From the NCBI GenBank assembly GCA_025602905.1, contig JAHLKI010000005.1, forward strand, positions 434,001 through 498,000: 64,000 bases of DNA, read 5' to 3'. Position numbers and translations under genes: made by a program. Positions within the stretch are counted from its first letter, which is position 1; every line of letters starts with the position of its first letter. This stretch comes from Phlyctochytrium arcticum (lineage: Eukaryota > Chytridiomycota > Chytridiomycetes > Chytridiales > Chytridiaceae). The notes under the pieces were generated by a model that saw only the letters and a program-made list of their open reading frames with translations, was not told the origin of the DNA and did not search any database. Of this stretch, positions 10,634-23,052 are shown piece after piece.

Positions 10634-11477
10634 GTTTCTATTGTTTCGTCGTTATGTGTCCGGTCTTCTTGGGCAGCACCCTCGCTCCGATTGTTCAACA
10701 CAATGGCCGTAGCAAATGCGCAATGGGTCAGAGTGCCAGAGTGCAGTGTCATCACCAGCCTCACCAGCCGCCGGCAGCCGGCTGATCCGGAGCCCGCTAC
10801 AAGATCGAGAAAATCACTTTGGGCACCTTCTTCCAAAATTTGTCTTTTTTCTTTGTACTTTTACTCTATGGAACCAATGGTGGTTGGACTGGGTATTGCA
10901 ATAAATTAAGAAGGAGGTAAAGATTGATTAGAAAAAATGTCTCAAAATGAATGGTCATTTACTAAACTAAAGAACAAGTCAAAGTAATGGGAAGAGCAGG
11001 TAAAAGTAATGAGAGAATCTGAATATGGTTTGAACGAAGGGGAAATAGGTGTGAAAATCGATATCGTTGTTCACAGCCTATGAAAGAGGATGAATAGGTA
11101 AGGAGCAAAAAAATGAATCCGTAAATTTGTCTGTTCTTTTCTAGTCGGAATGTGAATCGGATCATGACTTTCCGCGCAACATGTTGTCTCTGTATCTATA
11201 CTTTTGACCACCAGCAGAGAAGAGATGAGAAATAAAATTCAGATCGACTTTGAGCGACAGGCTCTGGCGACAGGCCGACTTTTATAACAGCAACGCCACG
11301 GGTATACCCTGAACTTTACCAACACCGCAGCGTGCACTTTGAGTTGGCGCTCATAGGATAATTTTAGATTGTTGGATCTTTGAATCAGTTTATTTTCATC
11401 TTACGAGGCGGCAGTAGTCAAAGTTTCGAAAAGGTTCAGAGCGTTAGATCTTGGGCAACCATATACAATCATTCAAC
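10634..11477. other. Divergent intergenic region, 844 bp
   Basis: Separates the minus-strand F-box gene from the plus-strand doublecortin gene, so it should hold both promoters. It is rich in short A/T runs and pyrimidine stretches. No open frame with an ATG and a recognisable domain, and no structured RNA, was seen. Confidence 0.5.
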
Positions 11478-14243
11478 ATGGATGAATTTCGCAGCAAACG
11501 AGTGCGTGTATTTCGCAATGGAGACATTTACGAGCCCGGAAAGAAGCTTGTAATCAATACGAGAGTCTACCGGAATTTCGAGCAGGTAAAATCTTTGCAA
11601 AAGGGTCTGCTGAATCTTATTACAATCGACTCACTACCGTCTCAAATAGTTTCTGGCGCGACTGTCAGATGAGTTGAGTCTGGTCAATGGTGCTGTTCGC
11701 AAAGTATATAGCCTGGACGGACATCTCGTCAAGACCCTGGATGATTTGAAGGATGGAGCGGTTTATGTAGCCAGTGGCGGGGAGCATTTCAAGCGCGTGC
11801 CATATCTTCTCACAGCCGACATTCCCACCTCTGCATTACCCCCTTCGAATAACTCTGCGAATACGGCACCAGAAATACTCCCAAGGAAGGAAAATGGGTT
11901 GAGTGCGCGTAATCGGGGTGCACGACGCGGAAACACCGGGAATAGTAGCGCAAAGAGGGATGGCATGCTACCCCACGCGTCATTCGCTGGAAAGCGACCG
12001 AGCGGATGGGGTGTCAATTCGGTGAAGGAGCGCTTCGGTACATCGCAAGCTCCATTGGACGTCCAGGAAGTCAAAAAGAAGGAGAAAGAGCGGCCAATAT
12101 TTGGACCCACGGTTGGTTTCTTGACCTATATGTTATGATATCTGATGTCCAAATAACCCTGCGTGTGAATGTAGAGCAAGGCTTACAAAGTTACCGTGTT
12201 TGTGAACGGAGACAACACGTCTTCTGGTCTGAAAATGATTTTGAATTACAGAAACTGCCGTACATTTGAGCAAGTAAGAATATCGTTTTGATTCTTCACC
12301 ACCCAATCGTTTTTGCTGATATTGCGGTTGCAGCTTTTTAGAAACTTGACGGAATTACTGCGCATGAGTGTGCGAAAGCTGTACGATGCGTTCAACGGTC
12401 ATCGCATCACACGATTGGTGCAAATTCGCGATGGCATGAATCTGGTTGCTGCAGTCGGAGAACCCTTCCGCGCAGTGAATTACCATCTGGACGAAAACCC
12501 GAATGCTGCGCATCAGATGAATTTTCATAATGAGGATGACACACCCAAGATTGTCACGTTTTTCCCGAATGGCGATCCGTACAATATTGGACAAACAGTT
12601 ACAGTCACCAAAAAGAAGTTTCCTAACTTCCAGAGGGTAGGTGTATGGAGGTGAAAGTCGTTCCACCAACTTTTCTCATGATTTCTACCGGCTAGTTGCT
12701 CGATGGGCTCAATTCCCAGATTCACCTGGTAACGGGTTTGATTCAAAAAATACATGCGCTGGATGCGGAAGGTACGCGGATCCATTCGGTGGATGAGTTG
12801 ACGCATAACGCGGCATACGTTGTCGTTTCAAACAACGATCCCTTCTTGCGAGTCAAATACAACGTGAATGCGTCAATTGTACCAGACCACCGTGGCGTAC
12901 GTGGGCTGGCAGGTATGACCCAGAGAACCGAGCATATGGTTGGCATGAGACGCAGACGGCATAAGCGAGAATGGGAACTGGACGAGCATGCGGACGGGCG
13001 AGGATCGCGATTGAAGGAAATTGTGGAGCGCGAGGAAGGAGAACCAAACGTGGAACGCCGTAGGAAGGCCAGCAAAAAACGACAAGAGAATCCAAAACGA
13101 CAAGAGAATCCTGAACCCAGTCAGAACCATGCATACCCTTACCCTCCTTACGCACCACAGTATGCGCCGCAAAGTTATGGCCCCGAGACGTACGAACAAT
13201 ACCTGATCGCGCAACCGGAACCTGTGTTTGAAGAACCAGTTAAACAAGTTCCTAAACACGTAACCAATGCTCCACAGTCAAAACCTGGACCAGCGCCTGG
13301 TCCCGTAGGAGAAAATCATATCGTGGATAAACCGCACGCTGCAGTGTTGGCGAATCAGCTCAAAATTGAAGATCAAATCTTGCATCAGGATGCACCTTCC
13401 CCCAAGCCTGTCCGTGCAAAGAAGGAAGAGAAGCCGAAGAAGGAGGAAACTTCAGAACAGCCGGAACCACAGAAAGTGGCTACCCCTCAGGAGCGCGTTA
13501 AAACCCCAGAGAAACAACACCGCAAACTATCCCGTTCTGATAATCTCGATTCGCGCCCCAACACTTCAAAACAGCAGGAGGCTACCCACGGCAGTGATCA
13601 GGAAGAAGAAGAGACTACTACAGTTGTTCGTAAGGTCAAAAAGCAGGCACCCGTCAAGGCTGCCCCGACTCCTCCGCCCCCACCCGTAGAGCCAGTGTCC
13701 GAGGACGAATACGAAACTGTCACAACTCGTCGGGTAGTAAAGCAACAACCCCAAAACCGTGTCGAAGCCCCTGAAGAACGTATTGAGTCTCTTGCCATTG
13801 AGGAGCAACTCCCATCTGATTCACAAGATGTGTATGGTGAAGGCGCGTCCGTCCGCGTTCTACAATCGGTCAACAAGGACCCAAAGCGTGGACAGTCCCG
13901 CGGTCGCCTGGAACAGCAAGGTGATGATGAAGAATACGAGAGTGTCACGCGTGTTGTCAAGAAGAAAGGAGCATCGAACAAGCAGGAAAATGAGGATGAC
14001 AACATCGATGCTAAACTAGCTCGATTGAATCAGCTTAATGATTATGGCTCGCAAGCTAATGCCCGGGTCGCTCAGTCTGGGGTGCCAAAGGACAGCCCAA
14101 GCAATTCATCAACCCCGAGATTAAGACGGAAAAAGCAGAATATAACTCCAAGTGTATCGGGGGTTCAGACGACGGATGACCCAGAAGAGGAATGGATTGA
14201 ACCCGAGTTACCCCGAAAGGTTGTCAGAGGAGAAATTGCGTAG
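11478..14243 (+). CDS. Triple doublecortin-domain (DCX) protein
   Basis: Exons 11478-11585, 11650-12111, 12175-12273, 12334-12636 and 12696-14243, all phase 0, give 839 aa. Three doublecortin domains are visible. DCX1 (about residues 5-90) has VRVFRNGDIYEPGKKLVIN and ARLSDELSL..GAVRKVYSLDG. DCX2 (about 191-280) has VTVFVNGDN and VRKLYDAFNGHRI. DCX3 (about 293-380) has IVTFFPNGDPYNIG and IQKIHALDAEG. Each carries the family's NGD turn, the helix, the aromatic/Gly turn and a final VA(S/A)xxExF-type strand. An intron cuts each domain at the same place, after the (N)FEQ or (N)FQR of the helix, as if the unit was duplicated with its intron. Residues 380-839 are charged (Lys/Glu/Pro-rich) and disordered. 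DCX domains bind microtubules; in flagellated organisms they occur with axonemes or doublets. A role at the flagellum or cytoplasmic microtubules is inferred. Confidence 0.93.
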
Positions 14244-14789
14244 TTTGTTTGCTACCATTCCGACACATAAGATTGGTTTTACTCAAAACCCAAACCATGT
14301 TTTTTTGATAATTTTGGAGATAGATGTGAATTATTTTTGATGTTTACCAGATCGGTTTTGGTGCGGACCTTATCCTACCCATTTTAAGTTTGCATACATA
14401 AGAGCCTGGTATCTTCCAGAGGGAAGATTCGGATAGCAGTAAGGCCAGGTTAAGTGAGAATCAGAAAAGAAGATGTTATTTTTGGATGTCGGGGAATAAA
14501 TATCTTAAGTGTCTTTGAGTTATGGCGGGCAGGAAAGCTTTGAGGGTAGACCCTTTGTTTCATGAAAGGTATAGTTCGATTCAGAGTTTCTATTCCAACA
14601 GAGCTTTCGATCTGTTTGGAGACTCTGAATATCGGAGTGAGGAACTATTTCAGGACGTTTACTCCGAAGCGATCTCGTATTTTGGTGAATAGAACGGTTG
14701 GCGTCCCTGTCAATTGATATGAACTTGGCATACTTACTGGTACAAAGCAAGTGTCGACCATTTTCAGGAGGGCGTGATTATCGCACATA
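14244..14789. other. Intergenic region, 546 bp
   Basis: 3' region of the doublecortin gene and upstream region of the AGC kinase gene. Nothing beyond A/T-rich patches seen. Confidence 0.5.
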
Positions 14790-17700
14790 ATGTCAATAAC
14801 AGGGCGGCGAAAAAGCAACAAACCCAGTATTATCCCTGCATCAGAAGCACCACCGCTACCAACATTTCAGCGACAAGCGTCCGACCCTCATTCGGTAGAC
14901 GAGAAGAAGCTATCGTCTCGCAAGTCGCTTTCACAGACTGCGCTTTTTGGAGGCGCCGTGTCCGGATGGAAGGCCAGGGAGCGGTTCGAAAATGATGCGG
15001 CTGGCGGAACGTCTTCGGTGCCAAAGCCGTCAACGAATTGGAAGGTTCCCACGGTCACTGCAGGCTTTGGCGCGCCTTTTGCCTTTCGCTTAACACCCGC
15101 AGCCCTCAAGTCGACCCATTCAACTTCTGATGCACAGCTTTATAGCGAGGAAGTGCCCAAGAAGGACGAACGGGGCCGGACGGCCTCAGATTCAAAGAAG
15201 CAAGAATTGTCGAGTGGTGGCCGACATAAGTCAGGTACTCAGGAATCAAACTCGACACAACTGAATTCACAGCAAATCGCCCGCCTGGTGGCCGCTGAGC
15301 TCGAAGATACGCCAACGTTGATTCGCAAAAGCCCTCTCACAATTGCGTCTTCGGTCAGCCAGGATGCTATGGGATTGGAAGGAGGGACATTTATCAAAGA
15401 TTCCGTGTTGGCAAAATCTAGCAATCAAAGTATAAATGATGGCATCGATGTGAGCCCAACCAACATCGCGCTGTTTTCTTTGCAAACTTCCGAATTGGAT
15501 CGTCGGGGATCCGTGTCGTTTTCTTTGCCAACTTCTGAATTGGATCGTCGGGGATCCGCAGCTAGCCTCGGAACTATAGGGCCCAGCATGCCCAGTGACC
15601 TGAGTACAAATGAGGTTGGAAAGGGCCTTCTTGCTCCCGGGTTTCATCCAGGAGTTTCGCGATTGATAAAAAGTCAAACAGAGCGGACCATCACCCGGGA
15701 CGAGTCGCTGGCTGACGATGCTGAGCCTTCTCGTCGGGCATCGGTAGACAGTGAGAACTCTAATTTTTTCGAAAACAGTGCTAGGAGTATGGCTAGTGGG
15801 AGCTTTGGTGCAAGCAGTCACATTAGCAGAGTCGGAAATTCCACATTTTCGTATGGAACCAATAGCTCTGACGAAGTTGGAAGCGACGATTACATCCATA
15901 ACAGCTCCGACACTATCAATCGTTTACACTTTGATACACATAAATTCGAGACAGGGGTGAGCTCCCCCGTTCAAAAATCTGCGAATCTGCCCGCTGGCTA
16001 CAACAACTATGGGTCACCAAGTTATGGAGGAGGCCATCTGAATATTGGTGATCTCAGTGACAGTGATGATCAACTACATGAACTTTCCCAAAAAATCATC
16101 GAGCGCTTTGGTGGAGGTGACACCGGTAGCATTCATACACCCTCCAGCTTTGGAAAATCTAGTCCGTTCGCAGACGCTGCAAACGCAGGGTCTGGCGGCG
16201 GAGGAGCTTCGAGACCATCAGCGAGCGCTCAGACATCTTACAGTCGCTCCCAGAGCACAACGCGGCGAACAACCCAGCATCTAGCATCAGATCCATCTTT
16301 CGTAACCCCTGCAACGCTCGCAAGCGCGGCCGCGGCGGTAATATCAAGTAGAAAACAGCAGCAATCTCAGCAAAGCACGTCTTCACAAAATGTATCTTCT
16401 CACTCACCGCAGACACAAGCAACCGCTGCTAGCCCCAGCTCTATCGCAAAACGCTCGCAGTCACAACGACTTAATGAGGGAAAGGCATCCTCCCCATTAT
16501 TGAAGCACCAAAGTCAAAATGATATGCGTTCAACACCTTCAACCCCTATGAGTGCGAGCTCTGCGCCATACCCTATGCCTTCCCCAGATATGAGGTTGCC
16601 TCAGTATGATAGCAACCCAAGACGCATAAACACACCACCCGTCATTCCCTTGCCGATTGATCCATCCTTGCCAAATTTAGGAAGACGCCTCACACAACAT
16701 GGGTATCAGATGTTTGCCTCGATGACACCTCCTCCACCAGTCCCTCAACGCCACCCCTCTCAAAACGAGCTGGGCCGTTCCCAGACGCCAGTTCTACGCG
16801 TTGATACTAAAATCGGAAGCTCGACGACTAAAGCTCCAATGCCAGGATCTCAGGTGGGATTGGATTCAGCTGCAGCGGCTGCGGCCCTTGCAGCGGGATT
16901 GCCCGTTACCGAGCTTCCCAACTTCCAATTTTCACCATTAAGCGTGCAATTTCCCACACCTGAACCGATGGCATTGGGTTCCCAGAATTATGGCGCACTC
17001 GTGGGTTCAGAGACAATGCTGGCATCGGTGCGACCTGAAAAAACCATCCCAGTGTTCGTTTACTTGCCAGATGAGACATGTAGTATGTACACAGTTCCAC
17101 CCCATACAACAATCAATGAGCTCCGGATGGAGTCCCAAGGAAAGACTGGGAATATAGACCTTTTGCACATGGTCAAGATATATCTCATGGGATTTGACGT
17201 ACATGGTATATAACCATTTCATCGAGTTTTTTTTAACGATAACGACTCATATGATTTGCATTCGTGTAGGATCTCCCACAGAGACCAAGCTCGATCCCAA
17301 TACTATCATTGACCACATAAAGGTCCAACCCCCTGCAACTATCAAATTGCGTCTTCGGCCAAAGGCTGAGCTGAGATGGACTATACCCGTTAGTATACCG
17401 GTTAAAAAGCGTCAAAGTACGGCCTCGGCAGCGACAAAAACTCGGTGGATTGTTGTTTCCAAATCCATGACGGTCGATCAGATCCTACAGGTTCTCTGTA
17501 CCGTAGAGGGGATCGATGACGAAGAGTCGTACGGTCTCTGGACTGAAGGTTTGTGATTTTTCTGAGACATATGGGGTCTGCTGACTTACAGTAGTCCTAG
17601 GCACCAAAGAGGGACATTTCTTGAATCCACAAGAAACGCCCTTTGAACCGTGGGAACGGACCGCCCGTTTCTCGTTCCGAAGATCAGTGAGTTTTTTGCC

Positions 17701-20700
17701 CACTTTTCTCGTGACCGCTCCAATCTGATTGCATTCGTCCAGAACATCAAGCGCTCTGCAAAGCTCGCCGGAATTTTGGGTCTACCATCTGACACTGACT
17801 TTGAGGCACTGGTGTCCAAAGAGTCTAGTGCGGCTGAAACTATAAAGCGACGTGATGCAGACGTAAAACGCCAGAAAGATGCTTTGCGCAACCAGAAACT
17901 CTCCTACATACTTGGTTTTGAAGGACAGCTCGCAAACACCAAAAAGGATTCCGATAGTGAACAAGCCATTCCTGGCGCTTCCACTAGTGGACTAGCTGCT
18001 GATAGCAAGGATGAATTGAAGCCAGAGAAGGAGAAGAAGTTCCGTAGTCCCATGCGATCCTTATCAATGAAACCTCATCGAAAGGAGCTTTCCGAAAGTG
18101 ATGCACTTACCCCAGAACCTGCTCGTAAAAAAGAACGACAGAGGGAGCAGCCCAATATCAAGCGTGAGGTAGGCGAGAACGGGTATCGCGAGTCTGTTGC
18201 AGATGAGTAATAAAGTGACCACCAGCGAATGGACCGTCCCAAGAGCGCGTCTCATACTATCAGTGGACTCGAGAAAACCGTCTCTCAGATGCGCTCAAGC
18301 AATAATCTCAGTAGCAGCAACTTCTGGAGCAGCGATTCTCCTCCGATAGTCAAGCTCCGCCGCCCCCAATCGGTCATCATGGGCAAAAAGGCTGGATTAG
18401 ATGGAGAATATGTGGGTCATCATGCTCGCCATTCTGTAGCCGGGGAGTTGATTTCCCGAGGGGAGGAGGAGAAAGCGGAAGTAAGTTTGCTATAGTCACA
18501 TGGTTGAACAGAAGGTCAAGTTTGACAATTAATTCAGACCGTGGAGCCCGAGAAGCGGAAGGAGAAGCTAGCTGATTTCTTTGGTATTGCCAAGCAAAAA
18601 GAGATGGATGTTATCCAGAATCTTATTTCAAAGCACACCGTCAAGCAAGACAAGGTAAGGCACCAAGAAAGAGTTCAAATCAAGAGACAACAGTCCTAAT
18701 CCCATCATTTCGGTACACAGTCAATACCTGAAGCGAACCAAACTGAATCCAATGTCATCATACGTGTCAATTTTGGGAACCTAACTTACAGCAATCTATG
18801 TTTGCCAATGTCATGCCTGGTAAATGACGCGAAACAGATGATTATCCGGAAACTGCTTTTGAAGGAAAACAGCGACATGTACGGAATGTATGTCTGCGTG
18901 CCCTCTACTGGTCGTGAGTAAAATTCCAAATCGCATTGTTTTGTCCCAGTCTCTGACCCTCGAAACAGACGAGTCTGAGCTCAAATCTGACGAGAAAATC
19001 TATGAAGCAATGCTGAAGTGGACGGATAATGAGTATTTCATGTTCAAGCGAAAATCGACCAAGAACTGGTTGCGGCACAAAGAGGTTTGTTGCTGACTTT
19101 GTCTAGGCTATTCCAAGACTGCGCATTTATGACTTTCTGCTGGCAGCAAATGAATGACTACCCAAGCTATGATAGCACCATGACACTTGAAGAGCCCCGA
19201 AACAGTAAAGCCCGTGTTGCAAAGCTGGCCGGGTTCTTTGGTGTCACCCCTGGCAATGAAGAGAACCTGACCGAATATGGCGAGCTCTTCAAAATCTTTA
19301 AAGAACTGGCATCACCGCTTATTCCCTCAAGTCATAAAGCGCATGAGCCACCACAGTCACCGCTCCCATTCAGTAGCAATTTTAAGACGCAGGCTCGTCC
19401 AATCCAGATTCCTACTACCCTCTACAAAGAAGGCTGGGTCCAATTGCACAACCCCCAAAAAAAGTCATGGACGAGCCACTGGGCGAATTTGGAAAACCAA
19501 CTGCTCATTCTGCGGCCAAGTACAAGAAATGAGGCCGTTATGCCGTTGCCGGCAGAGCGCGACACTGGAGGACGGGAAACTCTTCGTGTCTCTTTGGAAA
19601 ATTGTGTTGTGCAGACGTTTGAGCAGCAAGTCTACAAAAAATCCCGAGTCTTTGCGATTCAGCGGAAGAAAGGGGAACGGCTCGTTATGTGTGCAGGATC
19701 GGACGCGGAATTTGCTGATTGGGTCAATTGCGTTAAACTCAGCACGCGAGTCAGTTTTAGTACACCCGCGGAAAGCGGCAAAGATGTGGCGGGCGCTGGA
19801 GAACAGCCTGCTCAAAAGGAAAATCAAAGCCCAGTCGATCCATCAAAACTGCAATCCGAGTTGGAAGAGGAAAAGCAGCAGCAGAAATTGACAATGGAGA
19901 GTTTTGAAATCCACCGTGTTATTGGTCGAGGGAAATTTGCCAAGGTATGTAATCTAGGGCAAATCGCTCAGTGTGGGATGTCAGCTTAGTATCAACTACT
20001 TGCTAGGTTCTTCTCTGCAGTCGAAAGTCCACCAAGAAAGTCTATGCCATCAAAGTTCTCACGAAGCCCCAAAACTTCCAGTCCAATCCGACGTCTCCGA
20101 CAGATCCCCGAACCGAGAGTGCTATTCTACGCTCAATACACCATCCGTTTATCGTCGGCCTGCACTACGCCTTCCAATCACATGAACGATTGTACCTAGT
20201 CATGGAGTACATCAATGGGGGCGAACTTTACTTCCATGTTAGTCATTTTGGGCGGTTCGCGGAGGAGCGAGTAAGGTTTTATGCGGCGGAACTGTTTTTG
20301 GGACTAGACTGCTTGCATGGAAAGGGTATACTCTACCGGTATGTGCACTGAACTTTGATTGGCGAATGGCGGTTTAAAGAGCACAACCCAGGGATCTCAA
20401 GTTGGAGAATATCCTTCTGACGGAAGATGGCCACGTCAAAATAACAGATTTTGGTCTCAGTAAGCAGGAGGAAGATATGCTCGCTGAGGAAGTTGGCACT
20501 TCGGATACCATCTCGGTTGTTGGGACTCTCGAGTACCTGGTAAGTACTCATACGCATGATGCGGTAGGAAGTGAGACCAACATTCCTTCACAGGCCCCAG
20601 AAGTCTTGGAAGGATATCCACATTCCCAGGCAGCCGACTATTGGGCGTACGGCGTAGTGGTCTTTGAGATGCTTTGCGGATTCCATCCCTTCTATTCTGA

Positions 20701-21132
20701 AGACAGGGAAGACATTCGATTGAACATTCTCGACGCCCCGATAGACTTTCCCGGTCATGTTCACCCTGTCGCCCAAGACTTTATATCCCAGTTGCTGCAA
20801 CGAGATCCCACCAAGCGCATGATTCGCAAGTCTATACAGCAGCACGAGTTTTTCAAAGGTGTGGATTGGGTCAAGCTATTCAACAAAGAGGTCGATGTGC
20901 CATTCCGGCCAGTTCTGGTGAGTTGGGCATGTATTTAGTTTGATAGGAAGCTTAAGCTCACACAACTTGCTAGCGCGATGAGCTCGACGTGAGCTTTTTC
21001 GATGGACAGTTCACCGATGAGCCCGCCCAGTTGACACCATCGTCTTCAGTGGGTAACTTTGCGGACGTGGATGGGTTTTCCTTCAGAGGACGAAATTCCA
21101 TAAGTTCGCTGGAGTCCTTGCGGCGACCTTGA
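14790..21132 (+). CDS. AGC-family protein kinase with three RA/ubiquitin-like segments and a PH domain
   Basis: Thirteen exons: 14790-17205, 17270-17548, 17601-17686, 17743-18168, 18226-18480, 18538-18654, 18721-18913, 18969-19084, 19147-19944, 20007-20338, 20392-20539, 20594-20917, 20974-21132; 1,882 aa. Residues 1-750 are disordered and Ser-rich. RA/ubiquitin-like segments follow at about 752-815, 829-920 and 1202-1290. A motif KLA(G/D)(I/F)(L/F)G(L/I/V) recurs three times around them. A PH domain (KEGWVQLHNPQKKSWTSHW to FADWVNCVKL) covers about 1388-1497. The kinase (about 1548-1812) has the glycine loop IGRGKFAKV, AIKVL lysine, AGC-type YRDLKLEN, DFG and LAPEVL. The AGC tail has a turn-motif-like LTPSS and a VDGFSF hydrophobic motif (Phe to Val at its first position). 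PH plus AGC kinase recalls Akt, and RA next to PH recalls Grb7/lamellipodin; the whole is neither. Predicted to couple Ras-type GTPase and phosphoinositide signals to phosphorylation. Confidence 0.88.
15474..15563 (+). repeat. Tandem 45-bp duplication inside the kinase gene
   Basis: Two adjacent 45-bp copies (15474-15518 and 15519-15563) encode FSL(Q/P)TSELDRRGS units. They differ at only a few bases, so the duplication looks recent. In frame, within the disordered N-terminal part. Confidence 0.85.
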
Positions 21133-21295
21133 TAACAAGAAATTGATCACAAATGGGAAATGTTCACAGTGTTCGTAGTCTGTTTCACCTCGCAAGTTTA
21201 GCGGTAAAATCAATTTTGTATATATATATTAACTTATTAGGAAACATCTGGCTTTTTGCAATGGGGCATCTCCTAATATTTTGTTACGGAAGAAA

Positions 21296-22410
21296 CTACA
21301 CCATGCGCGCTCTCCCTTCTTCGGATAGTGCCATCTCTGCCACAGAGCTGCCACTACCTGATGTCGATAGCTGTTGCCCTCGCTTGCTCTGCAATGGTCT
21401 ATGTCGCCCAGATACCCTAGACCAAAGAGTTGAAGCCCAACCCGAAGCCCGCATACCAGGGTACTGCTCACTTCCTTCCTTTTTCTTATCATTCTCTTCG
21501 AAATCTTCTATGTGAAAATCTATCAACCGAAGCCCTATAACCAAAGCAACAGTGGCAGCACCCAGGGGAATGGGGCCCCAAAACCAGAATATGATAGGAA
21601 AGCATAGATAATAGCACCGCATGCCCGCCGTATAATAGAAACAGCCGCGATTCAGGACGGCAGCAACATGGGTGGGGTTGCTACGAAGGTAGCGGTATGC
21701 GTGTAAGGTAGAGTCCATGGGATTGGGATCGTTATCGTGGGAAGATTTGAGGACTGAGGGAGGCGACGGAGTTGATGGGTCGTAGGGACCTGATTGCTTC
21801 ATAAAGGTTGTAAGCTCTTCCTCTGAGATATTGACTGGGGTGGCATTGCAACATCAGTATACAAAGAGGTAGCAAAGGTCAGAAAGAAACAAACCATTGC
21901 AAATCAGGGCTGCGTGGTTGAAGAATCTGACGCTCTGCGCGAATGCAAAGAAGGCAAGCATGAGGGTGACCAACAAGCACGCAAATCGGGCGGGGAACCA
22001 GCTGTCCTGCACGAAACCCACAGCATAGGAGATGGGAGAACTGAGAGTTGTCGGCGTCCAATTTACCGCCAAGGATCCTAAGAGAGCAGTACTTGTTGTG
22101 ACCATGAGAATGGCGGTGGTAGCCAGGAAAGACGAGGCCATGACCCAATTGCGCAGACTTTGAACTGACAGAGAGCGATATTAGGACCCTGCATCGTTGT
22201 TGAATTAGAGGTAAACTTACCAGCGAGAATCTCATTCTTCCGGTACATGATGGCAGCGACCCATACTCGCCGGGCGGCACGGGTTAGCCCATAGACTGTT
22301 CTACCTGGCTGTTGCCGGACTACCCGGAACAAGTAGAAATGATATAGTATAAGCAATGCACAACTTGGGAGGAGGGCAACAAGGTTGGCGGAGGTGGAGT
22401 CTAGTGCCAT
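21296..22410 (-). CDS. DUF599-family membrane protein
   Basis: Exons (minus) 22410-22221, 22164-21895, 21834-21296 give 332 aa. Features of the DUF599 family (PF04654) are present: LILYHFYLFRVV near the start, the TVYGLTRAARRVWV block, an AVQSLRNWVMASSFLATTAI core that is rebuilt exactly by removing intron 1, and RFFNHAALI at the end of the central part. Four to five membrane segments are visible (LVALLPSCALLIL, FLATTAILMVTTSTALLG, FACLLVTLMLAFFAF, YLCFPIIFWFWGPI, GAATVALVIGLRLI). A hydrophilic 35-residue loop (after NISEEEL) sits between the third and fourth. The C-terminal 80 residues are cytosolic-looking and charged. The molecular function of DUF599 proteins is not established. Confidence 0.85.
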
Positions 22411-23052
22411 CGTGCCGTCAGACGCTACTGGGTATTTGGGTCAGACAGACTGGATGCAAGACTGGCAATTGAGACGAAGTATAAAAGGTAAACGAGGCGA
22501 CTTTTTTTTTGACGTTGCGATAGATGGACGCTGCAGTCGATGGCTCTGATGAACCAGGAAAAGTTGAGACCTTTAAATACAAAGCCGATTTCCCAAGGGC
22601 CCTCAGGTTTTATATTCGTAGCCGACGGAAGTGATAATTGGCCGCGGGGTTCTGCTCAGGTTCCGCGGGTTTTGGATCAAAGGGTTGTTTGTTTTCTCGC
22701 CGCGTGAGTGGGGGAAAGCCGGCGAAAACCCCGACGTCTAAAACCCCACAAAAAACTTCCGAGCTGAGCCTGACTTACCCCACAGCGGGATTGTGGGGGA
22801 AGTGGCGCAGCCTGCATTCCCGGAATTCCCCGCGGTCCGCGGAGTTACCCCGCCGGATTGGTAGAGTAGTTGATGCTCATGAATATTGATTGATAAACCA
22901 AAATGAACAGCGTGATAAAGACTACAGAGTATATGAATGAATAAATGTTTTGCGTCCCCCCTCTACAACCAGCTCCATCATCAACGTTCGCGCTTGATTT
23001 TCCAGAAACCAAACGTCAATAACCAAAATGATCCCATCCTATATCCTTGTCA
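22411..23052. other. Intergenic region with clustered CCGCGG palindromes
   Basis: Upstream region of the DUF599 gene and 3' side of the LUFS gene. More G+C-rich than its surroundings, with four CCGCGG palindromes (22642-22647, 22663-22668, 22830-22835, 22837-22842), the last two one base apart. CGG half-sites in inverted arrangement are typical targets of Zn2Cys6 factors; binding here is inferred only. Confidence 0.5.
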
